This document shows positions 9,462 to 19,537 of a stretch of DNA of 64,000 bases, piece by piece. The position numbers were made by a program, and so were the translations under genes. Positions within the stretch are counted from its first letter, which is position 1. Each line of letters opens with the position of its first letter. Under the pieces are notes generated by a model that saw only the letters and a program-made list of their open reading frames with translations, made no database searches and was not told the DNA's origin. Source of the DNA: Gordonia zhenghanii (GTDB lineage: Bacteria; Actinomycetota; Actinomycetes; Mycobacteriales; Mycobacteriaceae); assembly GCF_021738965.1 (NCBI RefSeq), contig NZ_JAKKOQ010000007.1, forward strand, positions 219,620-283,619, given 5' to 3'.

Positions 9462-11741
9462 CTAGCGCACAGCGTGCGCGGCGGCGACCATATTGGTCAG
9501 CGCCTCGGTGACCTCACCGGTGGTGCGGGTCTTGAGCCCGCAGTCGGGATTGACCCACAGGCGGTCGGCCGGAACCGCGGCGAGGGCCTCGCGCAGCGAC
9601 GCGGTGACCTCGTCGGCCGCGGGCACGCGCGGCGAATGGATGTCGTAGACGCCCGGACCGACCTGGTTGGCGAACCCGATACCGTTGAGGTCGGCGAGGA
9701 CCTCCATGTGCGAGCGGGCCGCCTCGATCGACGTCACATCGGCGTCGAGGTCGGCAATGGCACCGATGACCTCGCCGAACTCCGAATAGCACAGATGCGT
9801 ATGTATCTGAGTGGCGTCGCCGACGCCCGCTGTCGACAACCGGAACGCGGTGACGGCCCAGTCGAGGTAGGCGGCACGGTCGGCGGCACGCAGCGGCAGG
9901 AGTTCACGCAACGCGGGTTCGTCGACCTGGATGATCGCCGCACCCGACTGCTCCAGGTCGACGGTCTCGTCACGAATCGCGAGAGCGACCTGCTTTGCAG
10001 TGTCGGCGAGCGGCTGGTCGTCGCGGACGAACGACCATGCGAGGATGGTGACCGGCCCCGTGAGCATGCCCTTGACCGGCTTGGACGCCAACGACTGCGC
10101 GTAAGCAAACCAGTCGACAGTCATCGGCGCGGGACGGACGACGTCACCGAACAGAATCGGCGGACGGACACACCGCGAACCGTACGACTGGACCCAGCCG
10201 TTCACGGTCGCGAAGAACCCGTCGAGCTGTTCGGCGAAGTACTGGACCATGTCGTTTCGCTCGGGTTCACCGTGCACCAGGACGTCGAGACCGACCTGCT
10301 CCTGGAGCGCGATGACATCGGCGATCTCCGCCTGCATGTGGTGGGTGTACTCGGCGGCGTCGATCGTCCCGGTGCGCAGTGCCTGACGGGCCTTGCGGAT
10401 GTCCGTAGTCTGGGGGTACGAACCGATCGTCGTGGTGGCCAGGGTCGGCAGGTTCAACGCCGCGTCCTGCACGGTGCGCCGTGCCGCCGAGTCCGAACGG
10501 GTCCAGTCTGCAGATGTGAGCGCAGTCAGGCGAGCGCGGACCGCGTCGACGTGCAGCCTCGGGTCGTCCGCTCGGCTCGCGAGTGCAGTGGCTGCAGCAT
10601 CGAACACGTCGGCCTGGTCGGCGCGACCGTTCGCGAACGCGCGCGCCAGCGCGACGACCTCGGCGTGCTTCTCGCTCGCGAACGCGAGCCAGCCGCGGAG
10701 GGTATTGTCCAGGCCGTCCTCGCCAGCCAGCGTATAGGGGACGTGCAGCGTGGAGCACGACGTCGACACCACGAGCGACCCGACCGATCCGCGCAGCGAT
10801 TCTAGGACGCCGAGCGCAGCGTCGAGATCGGTCCGCCACACGTTGCGACCGTCGACGACACCGGCGACGACTATCTTGCCGCCGAGCCCGGCAGACCTCA
10901 CGCTCTCGACGCCGCCTGCGACGAGGTCCACGCCGACGGCCTCCACACCGGTGCGGCCGAGCGCCCCGAGCGACTCTCGCGCGTCACCGAAGTAAGTCTG
11001 GACCAGGATCGACGGTCGCGAACGGGCCTCAGACAGCGTCGAGTAGACGCTCTCGGCGAGAGCCGGGAGGTTCTCGACGGTGTCGGTCACCAGAATCGGC
11101 TCGTCGATCTGCACCCACTGGGCACCAGCCTCGGCGAGACGCCCGAGAAGATCGACGTACAGCGGGACGACCTCGTCGAGTCGCGTCAACGGAGCCGCGG
11201 CGTTATCGACGGCCTTCGACAGGGCGAGGAACGTGATCGGCCCGACCACCACCGGTCGCCCGTCGACCCCGTCGGCAGTTGCCTCGGCGAGTTCGGTCAG
11301 AACTCTGGTCGCGTCGAGCGTGAACGCGGTGTCGGGGCCGATCTCCGGGACGATGTAGTGGTAATTTGTGTCGAACCACTTGGTCATCTCGAGTGGCGTC
11401 ACGTCGTCGGAGCCGCGTGCGGCCGCGAAGTAGCGGTCGAGGGGGTCGCTGATCGCCTCGACGCGCTGCGGTAGCGCTCCGAGCATCACCGCGGTGTCGA
11501 GCACCTGGTCGTAGTAAGAGAACGTGTTGACCGGAACAGAGTCGATGCCGGTGCCGGTCAGGCCACGCCTGCTCGTCGCTCGTAGGTCGACGGCGACAGC
11601 TTCGAGGGCCGCGCGATCCGAACGCCCGGCCCAATAGGCTTCGACGGCTCGTTTGAGTTCTCTATTCGCACCGATGCGGGCGGTGCCCGGAACGGTCGCA
11701 GTGAACGGTTGGGCAGTGTGTGTCGTCGTGTCGACGGACAT
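9462..11741 (-). CDS. metE: Cobalamin-independent methionine synthase
   Basis: This 759-residue protein transfers a methyl group from 5-methyltetrahydropteroyltri-glutamate to homocysteine. Both halves of the family are present; the C-terminal half carries zinc ligands in [10 protein letters not shown] (His, Cys) and NPDCGLKTR (Cys). The ATG at 11741 is chosen because AGGAGAAG sits just upstream on the minus strand. A cobalamin riboswitch occupies the leader, so synthesis is expected to shut off when adenosylcobalamin is available and a MetH can work. It converges on pyc. Confidence 0.94.
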   Translation of the reverse strand: MSVDTTTHTAQPFTATVPGTARIGANRELKRAVEAYWAGRSDRAALEAVAVDLRATSRRGLTGTGIDSVPVNTFSYYDQVLDTAVMLGALPQRVEAISDPLDRYFAAARGSDDVTPLEMTKWFDTNYHYIVPEIGPDTAFTLDATRVLTELAEATADGVDGRPVVVGPITFLALSKAVDNAAAPLTRLDEVVPLYVDLLGRLAEAGAQWVQIDEPILVTDTVENLPALAESVYSTLSEARSRPSILVQTYFGDARESLGALGRTGVEAVGVDLVAGGVESVRSAGLGGKIVVAGVVDGRNVWRTDLDAALGVLESLRGSVGSLVVSTSCSTLHVPYTLAGEDGLDNTLRGWLAFASEKHAEVVALARAFANGRADQADVFDAAATALASRADDPRLHVDAVRARLTALTSADWTRSDSAARRTVQDAALNLPTLATTTIGSYPQTTDIRKARQALRTGTIDAAEYTHHMQAEIADVIALQEQVGLDVLVHGEPERNDMVQYFAEQLDGFFATVNGWVQSYGSRCVRPPILFGDVVRPAPMTVDWFAYAQSLASKPVKGMLTGPVTILAWSFVRDDQPLADTAKQVALAIRDETVDLEQSGAAIIQVDEPALRELLPLRAADRAAYLDWAVTAFRLSTAGVGDATQIHTHLCYSEFGEVIGAIADLDADVTSIEAARSHMEVLADLNGIGFANQVGPGVYDIHSPRVPAADEVTASLREALAAVPADRLWVNPDCGLKTRTTGEVTEALTNMVAAAHAVR

Positions 11742-11869
11742 GTGTGCTTCTTCTCCTGCAAACAGTGTTGACGACCGTCGCCCGACAGCAAATGGGTTCC
11801 GACCCGGGTGCGAGCACGCTCGAACCCGTGACGGAGTCATCGCCTGATCCACGAGGCGGACAGCCACCG

Positions 11870-12075
11870 AGCGCGGCGCACCCGGTACGTCAGGCAGGTC
11901 TTCGGGCTTGTCGGCGTGCGCTACGCGCTCCTACTGGTCGTCGCTTCCCAGACCCGATTGATCGGATCCAGTGCATGTGACGGCGGTCGTTCCGACATAC
12001 CGCTGCGGGTCAGCTCCGGATTCACACCGGATTCCCTCTTCTCGACGCCCGAGCGAACAACCGCCGGGCGAACCT
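11870..12075 (-). promoter_or_regulatory. Cobalamin (AdoCbl) riboswitch of metE
   Basis: Read on the minus strand, the core GTGTGAATCCGGAGCTGACC and then CGCAGCGGT (12027-11999) matches the conserved B12-riboswitch core, and GCCCGAAGACCTGCCTGACG (11907-11888) is the B12 box. The two are separated by the expected variable stem. The element lies 130-330 bp upstream of the metE start. Downstream, about 11770-11850 holds GGGTTC...GAACCC arms suitable for an expression platform. Exact 5' and 3' borders are approximate. Confidence 0.93.
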
Positions 12076-12087
12076 GTCGCGAACCCC

Positions 12088-12116
12088 AGTCTAACGGCGG
12101 CGCAGCGCTTTTCACA
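12088..12116 (-). promoter_or_regulatory. Possible metE promoter
   Basis: On the minus strand, TAGACT (12093-12088) is a good actinobacterial -10 hexamer. It lies 17 bp from a weak -35-like TGTGAA (12116-12111). Transcription would begin just ahead of the cobalamin aptamer. The position fits; the -35 match is poor. Confidence 0.35.
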
Positions 12117-12134
12117 TTCGCGAGACTGCGTGCG

Positions 12135-13673
12135 TCAAACCCTGGCGTCGACGGCCGATTCGGCCTTGCCGCCCGATTTGGCCAGCGCTTTCGCGGCGTC
12201 GAACTCGGCGTCGATCTCCGCGTTGGGACGGTACGTGAACAGGCTGACGACGATCGCGACGACGAAGCTCGCGACGACGCCCGGCACGATCTCGTACATG
12301 TCGTCGCTCAACCACGACTGGCCCCACGCGTAGGCGACGACCGCGCCCGTCACGATCCCGGCGAGGGCGCCCCACGTGGTGAGTCGGCGCCAGTACAGGG
12401 ACAGCACGATGGCCGGACCGAAAGCGGCGCCGAAGCCCGCCCACGCGAAGGCCACGAGGTCCAGGATGCTGTTCGACGGCGAGATCGCGAGCACCGCGGC
12501 GATCACCGCGATCGCGAGGACGCCGAGTCGGCCGAGTCGGACGTAGGTGATGTCGCTGAGTTCGCGTCGTCCGGTCTTGGCCGCGACCAGTTTGTACAGG
12601 TCCTCGATCAGCGCCGACGAGCAGACGATCAGCTGGGACGAGATGGTCGACATGATCGCGGCGAGCACCGCGGCCAGGACCAGACCCGCGATGAACGGGT
12701 GGAACAGGATCTGCGACAACGCGAGGAAGACGGTCTCGGCGTCGTCGGGAGCATCGGTCGGGTGCACGGCGAAGTACGCGATGCCGACCAGAGCGGTGCC
12801 GACGGCGCCGAGCGCGCACGCGAACATCCACGCGATGCCGATGCGGCGGGCGGTGCCTGCGTCCGCGGGGGAGCGCAGCGCCATGAAACGCACGATGATG
12901 TGCGGCTGCCCGAAGTAGCCGAGACCCCAGGCCGCCGACGAGATGATCGCGATGACCGAACTGCCTGCGAAGAAGCTCAGGTCGTCTGGGTCGACCGAGC
13001 GGACACCGTCGATGGTCGCGCCGACGCCGCCCAGGTCGATGATGCCGATGATCGGCACCGCCAACAGTGCGATCACGACCAGAACGCCTTGGGCGACGTC
13101 GGTCAACGACGCGCCGAGGAAGCCGCCGAACAGGGTGTACAGCATCGTCACGCCCGCGACGATCAGCATGCCGACGGTGTAGTCGACGCCGAACGCGCTG
13201 TCGAAGAACTTGCCGGAGGCGACCATGCCACTCGACACGTAGAACGTGAAGAACACCAGGATGATGACGCCGCACGTGATCCGGAGGATGCGGGACGTGT
13301 CGCGCAGACGTGTCTCGAAGAAGCTCGGGATGGTAATCGCGTCGCCTGCGACCTCGGTGTAGGCGCGCAGCCGGGGCGCGGTGAGCTTCCAGTTGGCCCA
13401 CGCGCCGACCAGGAGACCGATCATGATCCAGGCCTCAGACAGGCCCGACAGGTACATCGCACCGGGCAGCCCCATCAGCAGCCATCCCGACATGTCCGAC
13501 GCGCCTGCGCTCAACGCGGCGATCCACGGCTTGAGACCGCGGTCGGCGAGCATGTACCCGTCGAGGTTGTTCTTGGTCTTTCGGTAGGCGTAGAAGCCGA
13601 TGCCGAGCATCGCCACGAAGTACAGGACGACGGCGAAGATCCGGAACGCTTCGCCGTCTGGCGCTACTGACAT
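12135..13673 (-). CDS. putP: Sodium/proline symporter
   Basis: This 512-residue integral membrane protein is of the solute:sodium symporter family, with about a dozen hydrophobic helices. An early helix carries SAGASDMSGWLLMGLPGA, the sodium/substrate-site region seen in PutP. The C-terminus ends in a short charged, Ala-rich tail. It is downstream of and co-directional with putA (228 bp gap), so uptake and oxidation of proline are encoded together. The ATG at 13673 is preceded by AGGGAG on the minus strand. Confidence 0.9.
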   Translation of the reverse strand: MSVAPDGEAFRIFAVVLYFVAMLGIGFYAYRKTKNNLDGYMLADRGLKPWIAALSAGASDMSGWLLMGLPGAMYLSGLSEAWIMIGLLVGAWANWKLTAPRLRAYTEVAGDAITIPSFFETRLRDTSRILRITCGVIILVFFTFYVSSGMVASGKFFDSAFGVDYTVGMLIVAGVTMLYTLFGGFLGASLTDVAQGVLVVIALLAVPIIGIIDLGGVGATIDGVRSVDPDDLSFFAGSSVIAIISSAAWGLGYFGQPHIIVRFMALRSPADAGTARRIGIAWMFACALGAVGTALVGIAYFAVHPTDAPDDAETVFLALSQILFHPFIAGLVLAAVLAAIMSTISSQLIVCSSALIEDLYKLVAAKTGRRELSDITYVRLGRLGVLAIAVIAAVLAISPSNSILDLVAFAWAGFGAAFGPAIVLSLYWRRLTTWGALAGIVTGAVVAYAWGQSWLSDDMYEIVPGVVASFVVAIVVSLFTYRPNAEIDAEFDAAKALAKSGGKAESAVDARV

Positions 13674-13813
13674 CGGGACTCCCTCTTATGTTCGTCGGAG
13701 ACGCGGCTGCCGATCGACTGGTTCGTCAGGTCATCCGCCGTGAACGGCGGTACGACTTTGAACAGTATGTGATCCGCATCTCGTCGTCCGGCAAATTCTG
13801 CCGTCCCACAGTC

Positions 13814-13871
13814 GGACCCGGGATGTGGGTCCGAACGAATCGAGGCCACAGTATTCGTGCGAACGCACGAA
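13814..13871. promoter_or_regulatory. Two short inverted repeats between putA and putP
   Basis: GGACCC (13814-13819) pairs with GGGTCC (13827-13832). TTCGTGCG (13854-13861) pairs with CGCACGAA (13864-13871). They fill part of the putA-putP gap. No U-tract follows, so they could be attenuating hairpins, a processing site or an operator. The function is open. Confidence 0.35.
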
Positions 13872-13901
13872 GCGTCGGGCAGGGGAGTCGGTCCGGCGCC
13901 G

Positions 13902-16900
13902 TCAGTTCTGCATCGTCAGTTCTGCGGCGAGCCGGTGGAACGGTCGGTTCGGATTCCCGAAGCGGTGCAACGTCATCGAGACGGCCTGTTCGGTGAGCCA
14001 GTAGCGCAGTTCCACGCGGCCCGACGACGTCACGGCGTCGTCGAGGAGGACGACGTCGGCTCGCGCGGCGATCGCGTCCACGACGGTGTCGGACGCGGAG
14101 CCGACGAGCCGAACCCGCGGAGCGGTGATCGCGGGGATCGACGCGGCGAACTCGGCGTCGGACGCCGACGCCGCCGAGATGCCGAGCGCCGTGGCCGACC
14201 GTACGGTCTCGATCGTCGCCGGGCTCGCGTCGGGTGCGACGCTGACCTGCACGCGGGCTCCTGAGCGGGCTGCGGCGGCGAGCAGTCGAGCGGTGGGGGC
14301 GGCGCCCGCGTCGTGGGACACGCGCAGAACGACGTCGGCGCGGCGGTACCGGAAGACGTCGGCCTCCGAACTCAGTCCGGTCTCGTCGCGGCCCGCCCCG
14401 AACTCGGCGGCCCAGGCGCGGTCGTCGTCGGCGAGGGCCCGCGACAGCCAGGCGCGCTCGGCGTCGGTGAGCGTGGACGCGGCCGATCGCGCGAACGCGG
14501 CGATGGCCGGTGTGCGCGGCGGCTCGGGCGTCGCCGACGACGAGACGTCCGTGGGCGCGTCGGTCCACGTACCCAACAGCATCAGGTAGTTCGGGCCGCC
14601 GGCCTTGGAGCCCAGCCCCACAGACGAACGCTTCCAGCCGCCGAACGACTGGCGGCGGACGATGGCCCCGGTGATCCCGCGGTTCACGTAGAGGTTGCCC
14701 GCTTCGACGCGGCCGAGCCATGCCCTGGCCTCGTCGGGGTCGAGCGAGTGCAGGCCGGCAGTGAGCCCGAAGTCCGTGGCGTTCTGCAGGGCCAGCGCCT
14801 CGTCGAGATCGTCGGCGCGCATCAGCCCGAGGACCGGTCCGAAGCACTCGGTGAGGTGAAAGAACGACCCCGGCGCGACGCCGTCCTTGATGCCCGGCGA
14901 CCAGAGCCGCCCGGTGTCGTCGAGCGCGCGGGGCTTCAACAGCCACGACTCGCCCGGCTCCAACGTGGTGAGCGCGCGAATCAACTTGTCGCTCGGCGCT
15001 TCGGTCAGCGGCCCGACAGTCGCCGACAGATCGGTCGGCCATCCGACGACCATCGACGACGCGGCGTCGACGAGTTGCCTGCGGAATCGTTCGGACGAGT
15101 AGACGCTGCCGACGAGGATGCCGAGTGAGGCGGCCGAACACTTCTGGCCTGCATGGCCGAACGCGCTGTGGACGAGGTCGGCGATCGCCAGGTCGCGGTC
15201 TGCGGACGGGGTGATGACCATCGCGTTCTTGCCGGAGGTCTCGGCGTTGACCTTCAGTTCCCTGTTCCACGACTGGAAGAGGGCTGCGGTGTCGGAGGCT
15301 CCCGTCAGAATGACGTGGTCGACGTTCGGGTGACTGATGAGGGCCCGACCGGCGGCGCCTTCGTCGGGGAACACTCCCTGGCACACGTCGCGGGGGACGC
15401 CCGCGTCCCACAGGGCCTGGAGCACCGCCGTCGAGCATCGAGGCGTGGGCGCTGCCGGTTTGTGGATGACGGCCGCTCCGACTGCGAGTGCGGCGAACGT
15501 CCCGCCCGCGGGGATGGCAATGGGGAAGTTCCACGGCGGCGTCACGACGATCACCCGGTCCGGCGTGAAGGCGGCGCCGTCGACGCGGTCGAGTTCGAGC
15601 GCCTGATGTGCGTAGTAGCGGGCGAAGTCGATGGCCTCGGAGATCTCGGGGTCCGACTGCGCGACTGACTTGCCTGCCTCGGCTGCGGCGATCGACACGA
15701 GGTGTCCTCGGCGGCGTGCCAAGAGGCCGGCAGCGCGGTACAGGACGGCGGCGCGGTCGGCTGCGGGGCGGGCCGACCACTCGACGGCGGCGGCGCGAGC
15801 GCGTTCGACGAGGCCGTCGATCGCGGACGCGGCGACCACGGGCGGGACGCTCTGCGCGTCGAGCCATCCGGGTGCGGCGCTGCGGACGATCGCCGCACGC
15901 GCCCACGCCTGGTTCGCGGGCAGAGCCGGATCGGTGTCGGGCTCGTTCGTGAACGGCGGGAGTTCGCCGGACAGCGGCGTCGGCTCGGCCGTCTCCTCGG
16001 CGGCGCGGTTCTGGCGGTGATTCGGCGGTGGGGGAGTCTCACCGTGCTCGTCGAGCGTCCGCCGCAGGCCGTCGACCGCAGCGCCGAACCTGTCCTCCTC
16101 CCGACGGTGGACGTCGCTGCCCGGCGCGAGATCGAAGATGCCCGACATGAAGTTCTCCGACGCCGCGTTCTCCTCCAGGCGCCGGACCAGGTACGAGATC
16201 GCGACGTCGAACTCCGCGGGTTTCACCGTCGGCACGTACAGCAGCAGGCGGCCGACGTCGGCGCTCACGACTTCGGCCTGTTCGGTTGCCATGCCCTGCA
16301 GCATCTCGAACTCCACCCGGTCGGCGACGCCGCGCGAGTCGGCGACCAGGTGAGCGAAGGCGATATCGAACAGGTTGTGGCCCGCGACGCCGAGGCGGAG
16401 TCCGGCCATCCGGTCGCGCGTGCACACCCAGTGCAGGACACGTTTGTAGTTGGCGTCCGTTGCGGCCTTCGATGTGCACGTCGCCTTCGGCCAGCCCGCG
16501 ACCTCGGCGTGGACGGACTCCATCGCCAGGTTCGCGCCCTTGACCAGCCGAACCTTGATGCCTGCGCCGCCCGTCGCGACCCGCTCGGCTCCGAAAGCGG
16601 CGAGGCGCTGCATGGCGCCGAGCGCATCGGGCAGGTAGGCCTGCAGGACGATCCCCGCCTCGTAGTGATGCAGGTCGGGCATCGACAGGAGTCGGGTGAA
16701 CACCGCAATCGTCAACTCGAGGTCGCGGTACTCCTCCATGTCGAGGTTGATGAACTTGCTGCCTGCGGGGGCGGCCGCGGCTTCGCGATACATCGGGACC
16801 AGGCGCTCCACGACGTAGTCGACGGTCTCGTCGAACGCCCACATGGAGATCTGCGACGCGATCGACGACACCTTGATCGAGACGTAGTCGACGTCGTCGC

Positions 16901-17438
16901 GGCGAAGCAGTGCGCGTGCGTCTGCGAGATGGTTGTCGGCCTCGCCGTCGCCGAGGACGGCTTCGCCGAGCGGGTTGACGTTCAGTCGGTGTTCGCCCGC
17001 GCGCAGAGTCTTCACCGCTTTCGCGAACGGCTTCTCGCGTGCGTCGACGATCATGTGTCCGACCATCGCGCGCATCCGCGCGCGAGCCACCGGGATCACC
17101 AGCCTCGGGAACCGCCTCGAGAGAACTGCACCGGAACGGAGTTGGAGGCGGTCGAGTGCGCTCAACGAGTCCGGTGCGTCGGCGACGATCTCGGCGAGCG
17201 CGGTTCCCGCGGCCGCGGTGTCCTCGGTGCCGATCACCCGGTCGACGAAACCGACGGTGAAGTCGAGTCCCTTCGGGTCGGAGAGGACGGCGGCCAGACG
17301 TCGTGCGGAGGCGTGCGGACGGGCGGAGTGCGCACCGGCGTCGGTGAGCCACCGGGTCACCTGCAGGCGGGTGCGATCGGCGAGATCAGCGAGGTCGCTC
17401 TCGACCGTGTGGTGCTGGGAGTCGTGCGCAGTGGTCAT
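13902..17438 (-). CDS. putA: Bifunctional proline dehydrogenase / glutamate-semialdehyde dehydrogenase
   Basis: This 1178-residue fusion oxidises proline to glutamate. The N-terminal half is the FAD-dependent proline dehydrogenase barrel (VEFEMLQGMATEQ). The second half is an aldehyde dehydrogenase with the catalytic-cysteine region FGHAGQKCSAASLG and a VTPPWNFPIAIPAGG substrate channel. About 170 C-terminal residues follow the ALDH fold and are not recognised. There is no ribbon-helix-helix DNA-binding domain, in line with a separate regulator encoded divergently. ATG 17438 is chosen because upstream codons would run through the promoter into the next gene. M. tuberculosis encodes the two activities as separate genes, pruB and pruA. 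Confidence 0.92.
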   Translation of the reverse strand: MTTAHDSQHHTVESDLADLADRTRLQVTRWLTDAGAHSARPHASARRLAAVLSDPKGLDFTVGFVDRVIGTEDTAAAGTALAEIVADAPDSLSALDRLQLRSGAVLSRRFPRLVIPVARARMRAMVGHMIVDAREKPFAKAVKTLRAGEHRLNVNPLGEAVLGDGEADNHLADARALLRRDDVDYVSIKVSSIASQISMWAFDETVDYVVERLVPMYREAAAAPAGSKFINLDMEEYRDLELTIAVFTRLLSMPDLHHYEAGIVLQAYLPDALGAMQRLAAFGAERVATGGAGIKVRLVKGANLAMESVHAEVAGWPKATCTSKAATDANYKRVLHWVCTRDRMAGLRLGVAGHNLFDIAFAHLVADSRGVADRVEFEMLQGMATEQAEVVSADVGRLLLYVPTVKPAEFDVAISYLVRRLEENAASENFMSGIFDLAPGSDVHRREEDRFGAAVDGLRRTLDEHGETPPPPNHRQNRAAEETAEPTPLSGELPPFTNEPDTDPALPANQAWARAAIVRSAAPGWLDAQSVPPVVAASAIDGLVERARAAAVEWSARPAADRAAVLYRAAGLLARRRGHLVSIAAAEAGKSVAQSDPEISEAIDFARYYAHQALELDRVDGAAFTPDRVIVVTPPWNFPIAIPAGGTFAALAVGAAVIHKPAAPTPRCSTAVLQALWDAGVPRDVCQGVFPDEGAAGRALISHPNVDHVILTGASDTAALFQSWNRELKVNAETSGKNAMVITPSADRDLAIADLVHSAFGHAGQKCSAASLGILVGSVYSSERFRRQLVDAASSMVVGWPTDLSATVGPLTEAPSDKLIRALTTLEPGESWLLKPRALDDTGRLWSPGIKDGVAPGSFFHLTECFGPVLGLMRADDLDEALALQNATDFGLTAGLHSLDPDEARAWLGRVEAGNLYVNRGITGAIVRRQSFGGWKRSSVGLGSKAGGPNYLMLLGTWTDAPTDVSSSATPEPPRTPAIAAFARSAASTLTDAERAWLSRALADDDRAWAAEFGAGRDETGLSSEADVFRYRRADVVLRVSHDAGAAPTARLLAAAARSGARVQVSVAPDASPATIETVRSATALGISAASASDAEFAASIPAITAPRVRLVGSASDTVVDAIAARADVVLLDDAVTSSGRVELRYWLTEQAVSMTLHRFGNPNRPFHRLAAELTMQN

Positions 17439-17440
17439 GT

Positions 17441-17533
17441 CTGTCAGTACAGCCCGCAGAGATGGCGGCGGCCTCGTGCATTCACACAAGAGTTTCGGTG
17501 AATAGTTGTCGGATTGTCTGAACCTGCTGACAG
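17441..17533. promoter_or_regulatory. Inverted repeats in putA/pruC divergent promoter
   Basis: CTGTCAG at 17441-17447 is matched by its reverse complement CTGACAG at 17527-17533. Inside them lie ATTCAC (17480-17485) and GTGAAT (17498-17503). The 104-bp gap is the only space for both promoters, so these are candidate binding sites for the adjacent PucR-type regulator. This is inferred from position only. Confidence 0.4.
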
Positions 17534-17542
17534 AATGCGGAT

Positions 17543-19159
17543 ATGGCGGAGACCGAGGTGATGTCGTTGAGGGAGGTTGTCGACTCACTCGACACCGCGG
17601 TCGACTGGGCGGTGCTCGGCGAGGCCGCCGACGTCCGGGTCGCGGACGTGTCGATGATCGACGCAGACGACATCGCGGCACGTGCGGACACGACGACCGA
17701 CCTCGTGATTCTCGTCGGCGTGGACGCGGACGGCGTGCGCGAATGGCTGGCGACCAGGTCCGGTGACGGGCCGCGAGCGATCCTGACCAAGGCCTTCGTC
17801 GGACCGGCCCAGGCCGAGCCGGTCGTCGACGAGTCGGGCGTCGCGGTGGTCGGCGTGCACGCTCGAGCACGATGGGACCGGATCGTGGGGATAGTGCAGG
17901 CCGACCTGCACCGCGGACGCGAATCGGTGGCGCAGGACGGCGGTCCGGACGCGCCGGTCGACGTCGACCTCGTCGGACTGGTCGCACTGGTGGCGCGGGG
18001 CACCGGCGGACTCGTGTCGATCGAGGACGCGACGAGCGCGCGGGTGCTCGCGTACTCGCCGTCGAACGGCGAGGCCGACGATCTGCGCGTACAGACGATC
18101 CTCGGCCGGGAGGGGCCGCCGACGTACCTTGCGCTGCTTCGCAAGTGGGGTGTGTTCGACGCGATTCGCCGTGGCGGCGAAGTGGTGGACGTACCCGCCG
18201 ACGACGACCACGCGATGCGCCGCCGGTTGGTGATCGGTGTGCACAGCGGTACGGGCCGACACCTCGGCTCCATCTGGGTGCAGGAAGGGGCCACCGGACT
18301 CGCTGCCGACTCGGCCGACGTGCTCACCGGCGCCGCGTCGGTCGCCTCGCGGATTCTGACGCGGGCGATACAGGCGCCGTCGGCCGAAGCACAACTGCTG
18401 CAACGACTCTTCGGCGAACACGGCGGGGTCGACGCGTCGTCGGCCGGCGCCTACCTCGGATGGGCGGTCGATGAACGCGCGGCGGTGATCGGCGTGGCCT
18501 CGGAAGGCGGAGCAGCGGCGCGATCGGCCATCGGAGCAGTGGGCGGAGCGCTGCGTCTGCACGCGAGCGCGTATGCGGCGTCGGCGCTGACGACGGTGAT
18601 CGACGACCGTGCGTACATCGTGCTGCCCGCGGCCGACGTCGCGCCGGTGACCCGGTGGGTCGGAACGCTGGTGGCCCGGTTCGACGGCGATCCGGCTCTC
18701 GACGGCGCGCGACTGCACGCCACTGTCGTCTTTCCCGTCGACGGTCTCGCCGAGGTCTCCCGAGCGCGCAGCGAGGTGGACCGCGTCTTCGCGGCGACCG
18801 GCTCGGGTCGGGTCGATCGCGTGACGACCCTGGCGAAAGCACGCACCGCCGTACTGATGGGCGAGATCCTCGACGCGGTCGCAGGCCGCGCCGACCTCGT
18901 CGACCCGCGTGTCACGGCGATGGTCGAGTACGACACCGACCGCGCCGCGCACCTGGAGGAAAGCGTGCGCGCCTACCTCGACGCCCACGGCAACGTCCGC
19001 GACGCGGCCAACCGAATCGGCGTCCACCCGAACACGCTGCGCTATCGCATCGATCGCGCCCGGCAGGTGTCGGGCCTGAACCTGGACGATCCCGCCGAGC
19101 GGCTGCTCACCTCGCTGCAACTCGCGATGCTGGATCGCCGCCGGTCTACCGCCGGTTGA
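17543..19159 (+). CDS. pruC: PucR-family regulator, probable proline-catabolism activator
   Basis: This 538-residue protein has a PucR N-terminal sensor region, a GGDEF-like/CdaR middle segment and a C-terminal PucR helix-turn-helix (VRDAANRIGVHPNTLRYRIDRAR). It is divergent from putA with 104 bp between starts. M. tuberculosis PruC (Rv1186c) is a PucR-like activator of proline dehydrogenase genes, so regulation of putA-putP is the natural inference. Proline or P5C as effector is not shown by the sequence. The symbol is given by analogy. Confidence 0.75.
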   Translation: MAETEVMSLREVVDSLDTAVDWAVLGEAADVRVADVSMIDADDIAARADTTTDLVILVGVDADGVREWLATRSGDGPRAILTKAFVGPAQAEPVVDESGVAVVGVHARARWDRIVGIVQADLHRGRESVAQDGGPDAPVDVDLVGLVALVARGTGGLVSIEDATSARVLAYSPSNGEADDLRVQTILGREGPPTYLALLRKWGVFDAIRRGGEVVDVPADDDHAMRRRLVIGVHSGTGRHLGSIWVQEGATGLAADSADVLTGAASVASRILTRAIQAPSAEAQLLQRLFGEHGGVDASSAGAYLGWAVDERAAVIGVASEGGAAARSAIGAVGGALRLHASAYAASALTTVIDDRAYIVLPAADVAPVTRWVGTLVARFDGDPALDGARLHATVVFPVDGLAEVSRARSEVDRVFAATGSGRVDRVTTLAKARTAVLMGEILDAVAGRADLVDPRVTAMVEYDTDRAAHLEESVRAYLDAHGNVRDAANRIGVHPNTLRYRIDRARQVSGLNLDDPAERLLTSLQLAMLDRRRSTAG

Positions 19160-19173
19160 GCGCGGTTTCGACG

Positions 19174-19400
19174 CGGCTCAACCGGCTACGGGGTGGTCTT
19201 TGTGTGGTTGGTTGAGCGAGCGGAGCGAGTCGAAACCCCAGGCGTGTTCGTGTGAGGGTTTTGACGCGGCTCAACCAGCTACGGGGGCGAGTCTTTGTGG
19301 TTGGTTGAGCGAGCGGAGCGAGTCGAAGCCCCTGGTGTGCTCCTGTGAGGGGTTTCGGCGCGGCTCAACCAACTACAGACAGATCGAGGTTGTGTGGCTG
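19174..19400. repeat. 93-bp tandem intergenic repeat with hairpin arms
   Basis: A segment beginning GTGGTTGGTTGAGCGAGC starts at 19204 and again at 19297, an exact 93-bp period, with partial copies on both sides. Within a unit, GGTTGAGC (19210-19217) faces GCTCAACC (19269-19276), so each unit can fold. This fills most of the 378-bp gap between pruC and the MscS gene. It looks like a dispersed extragenic palindromic repeat, and a role in transcription termination is possible. Confidence 0.75.
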
Positions 19401-19537
19401 GTTGAGCCCCACGTGCCACGGGGGCGGTGTATGAACAATCATATTTGCGGCATCCGTGCAGGGTATGGTGCCGCACGAGATCCGAGGACCCTTGAGGGGG
19501 CAGCAGAACGGGCCGGGACATCCGTACGGTCGAGGTC

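Noticed and set aside
9438..10805. 455-codon open frame antisense to metE
   Set aside because: MetE motifs are intact on the other strand, and this frame has no recognisable fold.
17439..17987. N-terminal extension of putA through the pruC region
   Set aside because: The additional residues are Arg/Pro-rich, overlap the divergent gene and remove any promoter space; the start at 17438 is preferred.
19174..19400. CRISPR array
   Set aside because: Repeats are about 93 bp in period with no unique spacers of uniform length and no cas genes nearby.
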